A DNA stretch of 64,000 nt from Erythrobacteraceae bacterium (GTDB lineage Bacteria > Pseudomonadota > Alphaproteobacteria > Sphingomonadales > Sphingomonadaceae), in NCBI GenBank assembly GCA_027486035.1, contig JAIXPX010000012.1, positions 1 to 64,000 of the forward strand, given 5' to 3'. A model generated the notes under the pieces. The model did no database searches. It was not told the origin of the DNA and saw only the letters and a program-made list of their open reading frames with translations. Below are positions 44,344 through 56,400 of this stretch, piece by piece (position 1 is the first letter of the stretch; the number at the start of each line of letters is the position of its first letter). Position numbers and translations under genes: made by a program.

Positions 44344-46703
44344 CGGCGCTCAATCTCAAGCTGATGCGCGACCTGTGGCATATGCGCGGACAGGCACTTG
44401 CCATCGCGGTCGTGCTGGCTGCGGCCACTGCAACCTTCGTGTTATCGCTCGGGGTCCACCAATCGCTGATCGCAACGCGCGATGCGTATTACGCGCAAAA
44501 CCATTTTGGCGACATATTCGCCGACATGACCCGCGCACCGCGGAGCATCATTGCGCGCGTGTCGCAATTACCCGGCGTTCAGCGCGCGCAAGGATCGATC
44601 CGGCAATATGCAACGATTGAATTTCCCGGGCGGGTTGTGCCGGTTCGCGCGCTGATCAATTCGGTCGACGAACAGGGCCGCGACAGGCTTGATCTCGTCA
44701 CCTTGCGCAAAGGGCATATGCCGCAGCCGGGCAAGCCCGATCAGGCGGTCGTCGACGAAGTTTTCGCCACGGCGAATAATCTCGATATCAACGGCGAGGT
44801 GGATGCGATCATCTATGGCAGCAAGCAGAGGCTGCGCATCGTCGGGATCGGGCTCGCGCCCAATTACATCTGGGCCATCCCTCCGGGCGACCTGACCGCC
44901 GATGAAAGCCGGTTCGGCATTTTCTGGATGGGCACAAAGGCTCTCGAAGGCATGACCGATCGCACATCAGCGATCAATGCACTGTCGCTGACCCTCGAAC
45001 GCGGCACATCCGAGGCCAACGTCATCCGCGCGGTCGACCGGCTGCTCGAACCCTATGGCGGAGCCGGAGCCTATGGCCGAAAGGATCATGTCTCGCATGC
45101 CTTCCTGCAAAACGAGCTCAACCAGCTGAAGGCGTTGACCGGCGTGATCCCGCCGGTGTTCCTGCTGGTTTCGGCCTTTCTGGTCTATGTCGTGCTGACG
45201 CGCATGATCGGCACCGAACGGACCCAGATCGGGCTGATCAAGGCGTTCGGCTATTCCGATTGGGCGATCGGGTGGCACTATCTTGGCTTCGCGCTGGCGA
45301 TTGCGTGCGTGGCATCGGTGCTGGGCTCTGTCGCAGGCATCTGGCTCGGGCGCGGGATCACGGCGATCTATGCCGAAAGCTTCCGTTTCCCCTTCCTCTC
45401 GTTCCGCATCGCGCTGCCGGTGTTTCTGGCGGCAGCCGGATTGTCGTTTGCCGCGGCGGGGCTTGGCGCGTTGGGCGGTGTCTTGAATGCGGTCCGGCTG
45501 ACCCCGGCGGTCGCGATGTCTCCGCCTCCCCCACCGGTGTACCGTGCCGGCTGGACCGAGCGGCTCGGCACGGTCGGCGGCTTCAGCCCGATCGGTCACA
45601 TGATCGTCCGGCATATCGCGCGCTGGCCGGCGCGTTCGGCGGTCACAGTCATGGGAATTGCGCTTTCGACCGGGCTGCTGTTCTCGATGATGCAGTTCCT
45701 CGATGCCAGCACGTCGATGCTCGACACCTTCTTCTTTCGCGCACAGCGCCAGGACCTCTCAGTCAGCTTCACCGATCCGCGCAATGCTGACGTCCTTGAC
45801 GAGCTGGCCCGCATACCCGGGGTTGTGCTGGTTGAACCGGCACGCGGCATTCCGGTCGAGATCATCCACGGCAATCAGCGGACACGTACCGCAATCGAAA
45901 GCGGACCGGAGGATGCGCAGCTGACAGCGCGGATCGACGCCGATGGCAGCCTGGTGAGCCAACCCGCCGCCGGGCTGCTGTTGAGCCGCCACCTCGCAGA
46001 CAAGCTGCGCGCTCGGGCGGGTGACAGAGTTCAGGTCGATCTGCTCGGCGGTCGGCGCACCAGCGGGCTTTATCCGGTGGCCAGCATTGTGGAGGAATAT
46101 GTCGGCGAACGGGCCTATGCTTCCGAGGCGACGCTGCTGCGGATTGCGGGCGATGCGGCGCCAGTCGGCGTGGCCCAGCTGCGGATCGATCCGGCGATGC
46201 GTGACCCGATCATTCGCGAGCTCGGCGCGATGCCGCTGGTTCTGGGCGTGAGCGAACGCGCGGCAGCGATGCTGAAATTCCAGGACATCATCGACCGGAA
46301 CATATCGACCATGCTGTTCTATTACATCGCCTTTGCCTCTGCGATCGCCATCGGGGTCGTCTACAACAGCGCGCGGATCCTCTTTTCAGAGCGAGCCCAT
46401 GAGCTCGCGACGCTGCGGGTGCTCGGCTATCAGAGCAGCGAGGTGGGGCTGGTGCTGCTCGGAGAGATCGCCCTGCTGACCATCGCATCGGTGCCGCTGG
46501 GATGCCTTGTCGGCTATGGCTTGGCGCAGTTGATGACCGCCATGTTCAGCTCCGATCTGTTCCGGCTGCCCTTCGCGCCGCAGCGATCGACCTATGGCTG
46601 GGCAATCGTGGTCGTGCTGCTGGCCGCAATCGGCACCGCCGCCGTCGTGTCGCGCCGGGTGTTTCGGTTGGACATGGTTCGTGTGCTGAAGGCGCGGGAC
46701 TGA
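44340..46703 (+). CDS. FtsX-family ABC transporter permease
   Basis: This 787-residue inner-membrane permease has an N-terminal helix ([18 protein letters not shown]), a large periplasmic domain (about 45-260), three helices (about 270-390), a second periplasmic domain and a C-terminal helix bundle with an FtsX fold ([35 protein letters not shown]). This 4+4 double FtsX layout resembles DevC or MacB-like exporters of lipids, peptides or drugs. It starts with GTG overlapping the ATPase stop and ends overlapping the HlyD-type gene (TGATG). Confidence 0.88.
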   Translation: MTALNLKLMRDLWHMRGQALAIAVVLAAATATFVLSLGVHQSLIATRDAYYAQNHFGDIFADMTRAPRSIIARVSQLPGVQRAQGSIRQYATIEFPGRVVPVRALINSVDEQGRDRLDLVTLRKGHMPQPGKPDQAVVDEVFATANNLDINGEVDAIIYGSKQRLRIVGIGLAPNYIWAIPPGDLTADESRFGIFWMGTKALEGMTDRTSAINALSLTLERGTSEANVIRAVDRLLEPYGGAGAYGRKDHVSHAFLQNELNQLKALTGVIPPVFLLVSAFLVYVVLTRMIGTERTQIGLIKAFGYSDWAIGWHYLGFALAIACVASVLGSVAGIWLGRGITAIYAESFRFPFLSFRIALPVFLAAAGLSFAAAGLGALGGVLNAVRLTPAVAMSPPPPPVYRAGWTERLGTVGGFSPIGHMIVRHIARWPARSAVTVMGIALSTGLLFSMMQFLDASTSMLDTFFFRAQRQDLSVSFTDPRNADVLDELARIPGVVLVEPARGIPVEIIHGNQRTRTAIESGPEDAQLTARIDADGSLVSQPAAGLLLSRHLADKLRARAGDRVQVDLLGGRRTSGLYPVASIVEEYVGERAYASEATLLRIAGDAAPVGVAQLRIDPAMRDPIIRELGAMPLVLGVSERAAAMLKFQDIIDRNISTMLFYYIAFASAIAIGVVYNSARILFSERAHELATLRVLGYQSSEVGLVLLGEIALLTIASVPLGCLVGYGLAQLMTAMFSSDLFRLPFAPQRSTYGWAIVVVLLAAIGTAAVVSRRVFRLDMVRVLKARD

Positions 46704-47857
46704 TGATCGCATGGCTCAAACGTTGGCGATGGGCCATTCTGATGGGTCTGCTGCTCCTTGCCGGGCTCGCCTATGCCTTCTGGCCCGAAGCTTTGCCGGT
46801 CGACACCGGCACAGTCTCACGCGGCCCCATGGCGGTGGGCATTACCGATGATGGTGTCACGCGCGCAGAGGACGTCTATGTCATCTCCGCGCCGGTGACC
46901 GGCTACCTCTCGCGCATCGAGCTCGAGCCCGGCGACAGTGTCGCGCGGGGGGCGCTGATCACGCAGATGAGCGCCCGCCCTTCGACACCGCTCGATCGGC
47001 GCAGCCAGCAGGAACTGGCTGCCATGCTGGCGGCGGCACGCGCTGCCCAGGCCGGGGCCGCGGGCACGCTCGCCCAGTCGCGCCGGGATCTCGGGCGGGC
47101 AGCGACCCTTGCCGAGCGCGGGTTTTATCCGCGTTCGCGGCTTGAGAGTGATCGCACCCGGATCGCGACCGAGGAATTGCTGGTGCGCCAGGCCGGTGCC
47201 GAAGTCGCCCGCATAGAGGCGCTGCTCGCTGCGCCAGGCGCAAGCGCCAATGGCCCGCCAGTGCCGGTTCGCGCGCCGCGCAGCGGTTCGGTGCTGTCGG
47301 TCATCACCGAAAGCGAAGGCGTGATTGCCGAAGGCACCGCACTGGTCACGATCGGCGATCCGCGCCGGATCGAAGCGGTGGTCGATCTGCTGTCGCGCGA
47401 CGCGGTGCAGGTGAAGCCGGGCGACAGGGTCGAGATTACCCAGTGGGGTGGCCCGAAGCCGCTCATGGCACGCGTCCAGCGGATCGAACCCTTCGGGAAG
47501 CTCAAGATCTCGGCCTTGGGGATCGAAGAGCAGCGGGTGAATGTCATCATCGCGTTTGACGCCGCTTCATTCGCCGATGCGGCGAGGCTGGGTCATGGCT
47601 ATCAGATCGAGGCGATGATCGTCCTGTGGAGCAGCCCCGACGCCTTGCGCGTGCCCATCGGCGCGCTGTTCCGCAACGCCGCTGGCAACTGGAGCGTGTT
47701 TGCAGCCGACAATGGCCGTGCGCGGCAGCAGGAGATCCAGATCGACCACATCAACGATGACTATGCAGAGGTACGGACCGGGCTGTCCGAGGGCGATAAG
47801 GTGGTGCTTAATCCCGGTACTGCCTTGACCGAAGGCGCGCGCATCAAGCCGCGGTGA
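46703..47857 (+). CDS. HlyD-family periplasmic adaptor
   Basis: This 384-residue membrane fusion protein has one N-terminal transmembrane segment (WAILMGLLLLAGLAYAFW), a lipoyl/barrel-sandwich domain (VISAPVTGYLSRIELEPGDSVARGALI), an alpha-helical hairpin (about 95-175) and beta-barrel domains (PVRAPRSGSVLSVITESEGVI and AVVDLLSRDAVQVKPGDRV). It links the FtsX-type permease to an outer-membrane channel that is not encoded in the window. Its stop overlaps the 3' end of the convergent oxidoreductase gene by 14 bp. Confidence 0.9.
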   Translation: MIAWLKRWRWAILMGLLLLAGLAYAFWPEALPVDTGTVSRGPMAVGITDDGVTRAEDVYVISAPVTGYLSRIELEPGDSVARGALITQMSARPSTPLDRRSQQELAAMLAAARAAQAGAAGTLAQSRRDLGRAATLAERGFYPRSRLESDRTRIATEELLVRQAGAEVARIEALLAAPGASANGPPVPVRAPRSGSVLSVITESEGVIAEGTALVTIGDPRRIEAVVDLLSRDAVQVKPGDRVEITQWGGPKPLMARVQRIEPFGKLKISALGIEEQRVNVIIAFDAASFADAARLGHGYQIEAMIVLWSSPDALRVPIGALFRNAAGNWSVFAADNGRARQQEIQIDHINDDYAEVRTGLSEGDKVVLNPGTALTEGARIKPR

Positions 47858-49157
47858 TGGTATCGCGCGGATCTTCGGGCAGCAGCTTGTTGATCCCCAT
47901 CGCCTGCAGGACGAGCCGTTCATAGGCCGGTTCGGCCTGACCGTGCCGGATCTTGCGCATGAAATATTTCTCAAAGCCGATCTTCGCATAGTGAACCCAG
48001 CGGCCCTCGGCCGACCAGTTCACATCACGCGGCGGTATCTGCGGCTGCGCCACGAAGGCAACACCCCCGTCGCCGAAATCGGCCAGACAGATCGCGTTCC
48101 ATGTGGCACGGTGCGACGGCTCGCGCGCATTGATGATGTCGCGCAGGTTCTGGGTGATCGCGGTCGACATGCTTTCGATCATGAACCCCGTTTTCGGAAC
48201 GCCGACCGGGACCGCGGTCTTCCCGACCGGCGGGATCGCAACGCACACGCCAAGCCCGAAGATGTTGGGGTAGGCCGGATTGCGCTGGTATTCGTCGATC
48301 AGCACAAACCCGCGCGGGTTGACCAATCCTTCAAGGCCCATGAGCGCAGGGATCCCGCGAAACGCCGGCAAGAGCATCGCATAACCGAACGGCAAATCGT
48401 GCAGCGAAGTGTATCCTTGCGGGTGCACCTCTTCGACCGCCATCGATCCTTGCGCGACGTGCTTGATGCGGGCGTTGGTGACCCACTTGATTTGCCGCTC
48501 GCGCAATTCGCTCTCCAGCATGGACTTGGTATCGCCGATCCCGTCCAGCCCGAGATGGCCGACATAGGGCTCCGGGGTCACCAGAGTCATCGGGACCTTG
48601 TCGCGCAGCTTGCGCCGCCGCAGCTCGGTATCGACGATCATCAGGAATTCGTAGACCGGGCCAAAGCAGGATGCGCCCTGCACGGCACCGATCACAACCG
48701 GTCCGGGATCGGTGCAGAACCGTTCGAACGCGTCTGCCGCAGCGCGCGCATGATCGGTCTGGCAAATCGAAACCGTATAGCCTTCGGGGCCGAGACCGGG
48801 AATTTCATCGAAGGCAAGTTCGGGCCCGGTGGCGATGACGAGAAAGTCGTAATCGAGATGGTCACCACCCTTCAGCCGCATCCGGTTGAGCATCGGCTCG
48901 ACCCGCTCGGCACCGTGCGCAATGAAAGTGATGTGCTTGTGCGCCAGAATGGGCGCCAGTTCGATCTGGACTTCATCGGCTTTCCGCCAACCGACCGCGA
49001 CCCAGGGATTGGACGGCAGAAACGAAAAGCGCGGACGATCGGATACCAGCGTAAGCTCGGCACTGTCCCCCAGCGCATGGCGCAATTCGAACGCACAGGT
49101 CGTGCCGCCCAATCCGCCGCCAAGGATAACGATTTTCGGCCTGTGATGGTCTGACAT
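47844..49157 (-). CDS. sqr: Sulfide:quinone oxidoreductase, type I-like
   Basis: This 437-residue FAD enzyme oxidises sulfide and reduces quinone at the inner membrane. The N-terminal dinucleotide motif is ILGGGLGGTTCAFEL. Cysteines C132 (SICQTDHA), C164 (GASCFGPVYE) and C357 (TWNAICLADFGD) occupy positions equivalent to the three catalytic cysteines of type I SQRs (C128, C160 and C356 in Acidithiobacillus), so the enzyme should be active. The C-terminal segment, with WVHYAKIGFEKYFMRKIRHG, fits the membrane-binding helix. It is convergent with the ABC exporter genes. Sulfide detoxification under low oxygen is plausible. Confidence 0.88.
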   Translation of the reverse strand: MSDHHRPKIVILGGGLGGTTCAFELRHALGDSAELTLVSDRPRFSFLPSNPWVAVGWRKADEVQIELAPILAHKHITFIAHGAERVEPMLNRMRLKGGDHLDYDFLVIATGPELAFDEIPGLGPEGYTVSICQTDHARAAADAFERFCTDPGPVVIGAVQGASCFGPVYEFLMIVDTELRRRKLRDKVPMTLVTPEPYVGHLGLDGIGDTKSMLESELRERQIKWVTNARIKHVAQGSMAVEEVHPQGYTSLHDLPFGYAMLLPAFRGIPALMGLEGLVNPRGFVLIDEYQRNPAYPNIFGLGVCVAIPPVGKTAVPVGVPKTGFMIESMSTAITQNLRDIINAREPSHRATWNAICLADFGDGGVAFVAQPQIPPRDVNWSAEGRWVHYAKIGFEKYFMRKIRHGQAEPAYERLVLQAMGINKLLPEDPRDTITAA

Positions 49158-49352
49158 GGGTCATCCTTCCGCGCGTGCTGCGCAAGACAGGCTGGACCGC
49201 ATCCATGACCATCACCATCCGGATATGCCCTGATGCAGCGATCGCACGGCGGCGCCGCCGAACTCCGGATACTCACTGATATGAGCCGGCTGCTCCGGGT
49301 TACATAGTGACTGTGCGGCGATATTTTTGCCGTTTTTTATCAGGAGGTTGCT

Positions 49353-50408
49353 GTGGTTTCCGTACCAGGTTCGATCCATCGCATGGAAGGTCCGGACAGC
49401 GTCGGACCGGCACTGCTCATGCCCAGACCATCGCAAACGGACGAAAGCCGAAATCTGCGCGGTGCCATTGCCGAACCGAAGTTGCTGGTCTGCGTCGACA
49501 ATTCACCTCAAGCCCACAGGGTGCTTGCGTTCGCCATGGCGATTGCGCCGAGCCTGGGCCTGTCGGTTACGCTGGCCGGGGTCGTGCCTGTGGCTCACGA
49601 GTTACTCTCGCCAGCCGACCCGGTTGCATGGCAATCGCAGCGCCGGATCGAAGCGGAACGTCTCGCCCGGCTCGCCGCCTTCATCGGCAACGGCCGGCAA
49701 AGCGACAGCATTGTGCTCGCCGGTGATCCCGCAATGGAGCTGGCGCGCTGGTCTGACGATCATGGAGTGACCCTGCTTACCCTCGCGCGCAATTGCGGAC
49801 ACGCGCGCCCCGAGCTTGGAACGACGGCGCGCAGCCTGCGCGACCACGCTGCCCAGTCACTGTTGTTGGTCCCACCCGGGCCAGCCACCGCAGACGTCCG
49901 GTTTCGCAAAATTCTCGTCCCGCTTGACGGATCTCCTCTGGCTGAAAGCGTGTTGCCCGTGGCACTTCGGATCGCACGTGACCACGGCGCCCAATTGCTG
50001 CTCGCCCACGTGGTCCAGCGGTTCATGCGCCCCCAACCCATCCAGTCGCAGGATCTGTGCGAGCTCGAATTCGAGATCGACCGGCATAGCGCCCGCCGCG
50101 CCCGCTCCTACCTGGCTCAGATGCGCTCCAGGGTCGGCGACAAGGCCATCGAGGTTCGAACGGCTGTCCTTGGCCCGGGCGACCCCCGAACAGCGCTGGC
50201 CGAGCTTGCACTCAAGGAACGGGCCGACCTGATCGTCATGTCGGCGCAAGGCGTCACCAACATGAACGACGTCAGGTGCGGAAGCGTGGCTGAGTACCTC
50301 ATTGACCAGACGAACACCGCCCTGCTGGTCATCCGTCCCAACCTGACTTGCAGTTTCAGCCTCGAGGCATCCTCGGATGCCAAGGTGCCCGCCCACTTGA
50401 TCGCTTGA
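49353..50408 (+). CDS. Tandem universal stress protein, first gene of glucan/gluconeogenesis operon
   Basis: This 351-residue protein consists of two UspA domains (about residues 40-175 and 185-335). The second carries a nucleotide-binding pattern (VMSAQGVTN...GSVAEYLIDQTNTALLVI); the first begins PKLLVCVDNSPQAH. It starts with GTG at 49353, set by AGGAGG 5 bases upstream. The stop overlaps the glucan synthase start (TGATG), so it heads a four-gene translationally coupled operon. Stress or hypoxia signalling to the carbon enzymes is an inference. Confidence 0.88.
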   Translation: MVSVPGSIHRMEGPDSVGPALLMPRPSQTDESRNLRGAIAEPKLLVCVDNSPQAHRVLAFAMAIAPSLGLSVTLAGVVPVAHELLSPADPVAWQSQRRIEAERLARLAAFIGNGRQSDSIVLAGDPAMELARWSDDHGVTLLTLARNCGHARPELGTTARSLRDHAAQSLLLVPPGPATADVRFRKILVPLDGSPLAESVLPVALRIARDHGAQLLLAHVVQRFMRPQPIQSQDLCELEFEIDRHSARRARSYLAQMRSRVGDKAIEVRTAVLGPGDPRTALAELALKERADLIVMSAQGVTNMNDVRCGSVAEYLIDQTNTALLVIRPNLTCSFSLEASSDAKVPAHLIA

Positions 50409-53400
50409 TGACCGATCTCGAACCAGATGCTTCGGTCCTGGCTCTGGATGGCGAAACGCTCGGCGGACGGCTTTCCATCAGGGCACAGCCCAGCGCCCCG
50501 CTGCTGTTCATGGAGCGCATCGATGCTGTCGCCGACTGGCTGCGCCATGCGCGGCTGGCCTGTGTCGATCCGCCCCCCGAAGCGGGCAAGGCTGCGGAGT
50601 GGCTGCTCGACAACGACTATTTCGTCGATCGCGCCCTCAAGCAGATCGGCAAGGACATGCCCGCAAGATTCTTCCAGCGCCTGCCTTCGTTAAGCGGCGT
50701 AGATGGCAATCCGCCGCGGGTGCTGGTTGTGGCGCAGGAATTGCTGCACGCGAGCCGACTGCAGGTATCCCTGACGAACGCAGTGACCTTTGTGCGCGCT
50801 TTCCAGCACCACGCTCCGCTTTCAATTGCGGAACTTTGGGCTCTGCCCACGATGCTGCGGATCGCCTGCATCGAATTGCTCATTTCCGCTCTGACGCCGA
50901 TGCTCGAAGGGCGTGTCGCATACCCCTTCCCGGTCGAGGAACCTGCCGACGCCTTCCATTCGCTCGAAGCGACGGAACGCGTATCGCGAGCGCTCGGCAA
51001 TCTGGCCGTCATCGCCGCCATACCATGGGCCGATTTCTTCGACCGGGTCAGCCTGGTCGAAGCAGCTCTCGCGAAAGACCCGGCCGGTTGGTACCCGCAC
51101 ATGGACTTCGCAACGCGCAACACCTATCGGCGCGCGGTCGAGGACATCGCCCAGCTGGCAGGGCATGACGAAGGGACCGTAGCCCATGCTGCCATACGGC
51201 ATGCGTGCCTGTGCGCATCGGAAGATGTCGCGCACCATGTCGGTTACTGGTTGATCGACGAGGGGCGCCCCCAGCTGGAAGCGGACATGGGGGCCAGACT
51301 GCCACTGGGCAGGCGGATCATCCGGGCAATCGATGCTCATCCCGGCCGGTTCTATACTGCGATGCTGGTTCTTGCCGCACTTGGCGCGACGGTTCTCCCG
51401 GCGGTCTATCTGTACCGCGTCGGAGCCAACATGTGGGGTTGGATCGCGGGGCTGTTGTTGAGCCAACTGCCGGCATCGGTGCTGGCGCTGAGCCTTGTCC
51501 ATTGGTTCCTAACGAAGGTCAGGCACCCGAACATTCTGCCCAAGCTGGATTGCGGCGCGGGGCTGCCAGCCGATGCTTCGACGATCATTGCCGTACCGGT
51601 GATCCTGGGCAGCACGGGCGAGATCGCCGCCTTGGCCGAACGTCTCGAAGCGCACTGGTTGGCCAATGCCGATCCGCTGCTAGAGGTCGCTCTGCTGGCC
51701 GATCTTGCGGATGCAGCGAGCGAAGTGACGGCTGGCGATGCGCTGATTGCAGAGGCGCTCAAGGACGCGATTAACCAGCTCAACCGGCGCTACCAGTCCG
51801 ATCAGCATCAACCGTTTCACCTGCTGTTGCGCCCGCGGCTCTACAATCCGGCTGAAGGTTGCTGGATGGCGTGGGAACGAAAGCGCGGCAAGCTGGAGCA
51901 GTTCAATGGCCTGCTCGTCAATGGCGACTGGTCAGGCTTCAGCGATCATCTCGGGAACCGCAAGGGGCTCGAACATGTGCGCTTCGTGGTGACTGTGGAT
52001 GGCGACACGATGCTCCCGCCAGGCTCCGTCGGCCGTCTGGTCGGCACGCTGGCGCATCCGCTCAATCGTCCACGTGTCGATCCGGCGAGCGGCAGAATCC
52101 AGCGCGGCTACACCATCATCCAGCCGCGCGTGGAAATTTCCCCCAGCAGCGGCGAGCGCACCTTGTTCGCCCGGCTCTATACCGGAGAAACCGCGATCGA
52201 CATCTACAGCCGTGCGGTGTCTGATGTGTATCAGGATCTGTTCGGCGCTGGCATCTTCGTTGGCAAAGGCATTTACGACGTCCGCGCGTTCCATGCCGGC
52301 ATTGACGGGCGAACACCCGAAAACCGCATCCTCAGCCACGATCTGTTCGAAGGCGCACACGGGCGCGCGGGTCTGGCAACCGACATTGTCCTCTATGAAG
52401 GTTTTCCGTCCGATTACCTCGAATATGACCGCCGACTGCATCGCTGGATCAGGGGTGACTGGCAGTTGCTGGCCTGGCTGTGGCCGCGTGTTCCGGGGCC
52501 GCAAGGCACGCATCTGCAAAGCCCGATTGCCGGGATCGATCGCTGGAAGATGATCGATAATCTGCGGCGCAGCCTGATCTCGCCAAGTCTGGTGGTGCTT
52601 CTGTTGGCCGGTTGGTTGGTGTTGCCCGGTCACCCCCTGTTCTGGACTGCACTGGTGATCATCGCCCCGGCAGGGCAATTGTTCACCGACCTTGTCAGCG
52701 GCCTGGCGCGGGGCCGCCGGGCGGGGGCTAGCGTTGGATTGTGGGGCCGGATTTCGGATCAGGTCGGGCGCTGGTTGCTGGCGTTGATCTTCATGTTTCA
52801 CGAGGCCTTGCTCTCGCTCCATGCGATCACCATCGCCCTTTGGCGAAGCGTCGTAAGCCATCGCAAACTGCTCGAATGGACCAGCGCCGCACACGTCGCA
52901 GGGAGATTGCAGACGGCGGCTCCGCGGGCGGCGATGTGGCGCGCAATGTGGCCCGCATCGGCAATCGCGCTAGCTCTGCTGGTACTGCTCCTGACGGTTC
53001 GACCACTGGCCTTCATCGGTGCCCTGCCCTTGCTGTTGGCGTGGATTTTGGCTCCCGAAATCGCCCTTTGGATCGGCCGCCCGCGTGCACGAAAAACGGC
53101 ACCACTAAGCCAGGATGATGCGCAATTCCTGCGCCTGCTGGCGCGCAAAACGTGGTTCTATTTCGAAAGCCTTGCCGGGCCAGCCGACAACTGGCTGCCG
53201 CCCGACAACTACCAGGGCGCGCCGCACGAAGAGATCGCGCATCGAACATCGCCGACCAATGTGGGCATGCTGCTGCTGTCGATCGCCACGGCGTGGGACC
53301 TGGGTTTTCTCGGCCGTGCCGAGCTGGCGGCGCGGACCCGCAATCTGTTCGACAGCCTGGAACGGCTGGGGCGTTATCGCGGGCACTTCCTCAACTGGTA

Positions 53401-56400
53401 CGAAACGCTCCATCTCGCTCCGCTTGAACCGCGCTATGTTTCAACCGTCGATAGCGGCAATCTGGCGCTGGCCTTGCTCGCCCATGCCGAAACCTTGCGG
53501 GATGCGGCGGGGAACACGGCGCTGGAGGCCGAGCGTTGGCGGGGCCTCGATGATCTTCTGTCGCTGATCAGGCAAGCCGCATCCCCCTTGCCGGGGGCAA
53601 CTGCAATCCTGAGCGAGGTGGTCGCCGTCCGCCAGGAGCTTGATTCAGCGAGCAAAAGGGACACGGCGGCGCAGCAGAAATCGCTCGACTGGCTGTGCGA
53701 TACCGCTCTTGCCAGACTCGAGTCCGAGAGCCTTCGCCTTGCCGATGGCGCCGGGGCGCTGCTTGCAGACCAGGTGATCGACCTTGCTATCTGGCTTGAC
53801 CGGCTGCGGCACCATGCGACTTCGATGAGGGCCGACCTGATCGAGCCAGTCAGCCAAGTGGCAGAACTGCAAGCGCTTGCGACCCAGGCGACCGCCTTCG
53901 CACAAGCCATGGAATTTGGATGGCTTTACGACCAGGAGCGCCGCCTGCTGCATATCGGCCACAACGTCAGCACAGGACGAACCGATACGCACTATTACGA
54001 TATGCTGGCTTCGGAAGCGCGGCTGGCCAGCTTTTTCGCGATCGCGAAGGGCGACCTTCCGGTTGAACACTGGTTCCACCTGCAACGCCCGATCACCCGA
54101 GCAGAAACAGGGCTGACGCTGGTGTCGTGGAACGGCTCGATGTTCGAGTACCTCATGGCGCGACTGCTGCTTCCCGGCCATGCGGAATCGCTGCTGGGCG
54201 AAAGCGAGCGCGTGGCGAGCGATGTACAGCATCGCTACGGCAGGAAGCGCGCAGTGCCTTGGGGGATTTCGGAGTCCGCCTATGCTGCGCGTGATCCGGA
54301 ACACCGCTTCCGGTACCAGGCGTTCGGGGTTCCAAAGCTCGGAATGCGGCGCGGACTGTCCCGCGATCTGGTCATCGCGCCATATGCGTCCGCCCTCGCC
54401 CTTGCGGTAGAACCGGCACACGCAACCGCCAACCTGAGGCACCTGTGTGCTTTGGGGGCGGCAGGGCGTTACGGGCTGTGGGAAGCGGTCGATTTCACGC
54501 CCGAGCGCAGGCCCGAGGGGAGCCCGTTCGCGCCCGTAAATGCCTTTATGGCGCACCACCAGGGCATGATCCTGCTCGCCATCGGCAATGCCGTGCTGGA
54601 CAACCGGATGGTCGCGCGGCTGGCGCGTAATCCGCAGATCGGCCTTGTCTCGCTGCTGCTGAGCGAGCGCGTTCCGCACGAGCTGCCGAGCGAGATTGAG
54701 CGCCTGGATGCGATTGAGGAAGCGGCGGCCGCGCCCGCTCCGCTTCGGATCGCAGAGCCATGGCACCCGGCCCCGATGCCGTTTCCGCAAGTCCATCTAC
54801 TCGGCAACGGGCGGATGAACAGCTGGATTTCCGAAAGCGGCGGCGGTGGCCTTCGCTGGCAGCGTCAGGCGCTGACCCGCTTCGTGCCCGATGCCACCCG
54901 CGATGCGGACGGCTGCTGGCTGTACCTGCACGATTGCGACGACAACATGACATGGTCTGCCACGCGCCAACCCACCGGCGCGATCGCGGACGAATATCAG
55001 GTCTTGTTCCACCCCCATCTTGCCGAGTTCCACCGCCGCGATCGCGGCATCGAAACGCGGTTGGAAATCGCGGTCAGCGCCGCTGACGACTTCGAGATGC
55101 GCCGTGTTTCGATCACGAACGAAAGCGACCGCCCGCGCCGCCTGCTGCTGACCAGCTACGCCGAGGTCGTCCTTGCGCCGCCACTGGAGGATGAACGGCA
55201 CCCGGCCTTCAGCAAGATGTTCGTGGGCGGGGAATTCCTTTCAGAGCGGGCCGGACTGCTGTTCACGCGAAGGCCGCGCAATCCGGCGGACACGCCGCCC
55301 GTTCTGCTTCATGTGCTGGTCGGCCCAGACGGTCCGGTCAAGTCCATCGATTGGGAGTGCGACCGCGGGCGCTTCATCGGCCGCAACCGATCTGCGCGCA
55401 GCCCGCTGGGGGCTTCGCAGGCGCTCGGCAAGACTGGCGGCTGGACCCTCGATCCGATCGCTGCGCTCCAGATTGAAATCGCGCTTGCCCCGGGCGAAAC
55501 CCACGAGCTCTGTTTCCTCATGATTGCGGCCGCAACGCGGTCGGGCGCCCTCTCGGTTGCCGAACGTCACGCCACGCTGTCGTCAATCGATTGGCTGCTG
55601 AGCGATGCCTCCCGTGAGGAAAGCCGGGCGATCCAGCACGCGCGCATAGAGCCTGCATCGTTGCCCGCGATCCAGACTCTGGGATCGCTGATGGCCTACC
55701 CGCACTGTGCCCTTCGCGCGTCCCCCGAAACCGTCCGGGCGAACAGCCTTGGTCAGGCGGCACTGTGGGGCCTCGCCCTGTCAGGCGACTTGCCGATTTT
55801 GGTCTTGCGCACGGCAGCGACGCAGAATTCCCTCGTCCCGCTGCTTGTTGGCGTGCATCGATTGTGGCGCAGACACGGCCTGTTTGCCGATATCGTGATC
55901 GTGCAGACCGCCGGCTCCGCCTACCTTGAGCCGCTCCGAGGCGAGCTTACCGAATTGCTGCGCGAAATCGGAGCAAGCGAAATGCTGGGCCGGAATGGGG
56001 GGATTCACCTTGTCTTCTCCGACCAGATCGGCCCGGATCAGATGCGTCTGCTCGAAGCGACGGCATGGGCGGTTCTCGACGAGGCAAGCGGCTCGCTTGA
56101 GGAGCAGCTTGGCGCCTTCACCCACCCAGCCCCGCTGCCCCCGCCGATATTGCCCTCTCGCCTTGCCGAACCCGAACCCGCCGGGCTGGCCTCGCCTGAC
56201 GGGCGGCCGCGGCCCGACAATGGACTGGGCGGCCTGAACGCCGATGGCACCGAATACATCATTCATCTCGAACCGGGGCAAAGCACGCCTGCACCCTGGA
56301 GCAATGTTCTGGCCAACGACGACTTTGGTTGTCTCGTGACCGAGGCTGGCGGCGGGTTCAGCTGGGCCGTCAACAGCGGCGAACATCGGTTGACCCCCTG

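Noticed and set aside
23329..49352. FNR/FixK-type boxes (TTGAT, four bases, ATCAA) upstream of stress genes
   Set aside because: A by-eye scan of the main intergenic regions found no good match; a computational motif scan would be needed.
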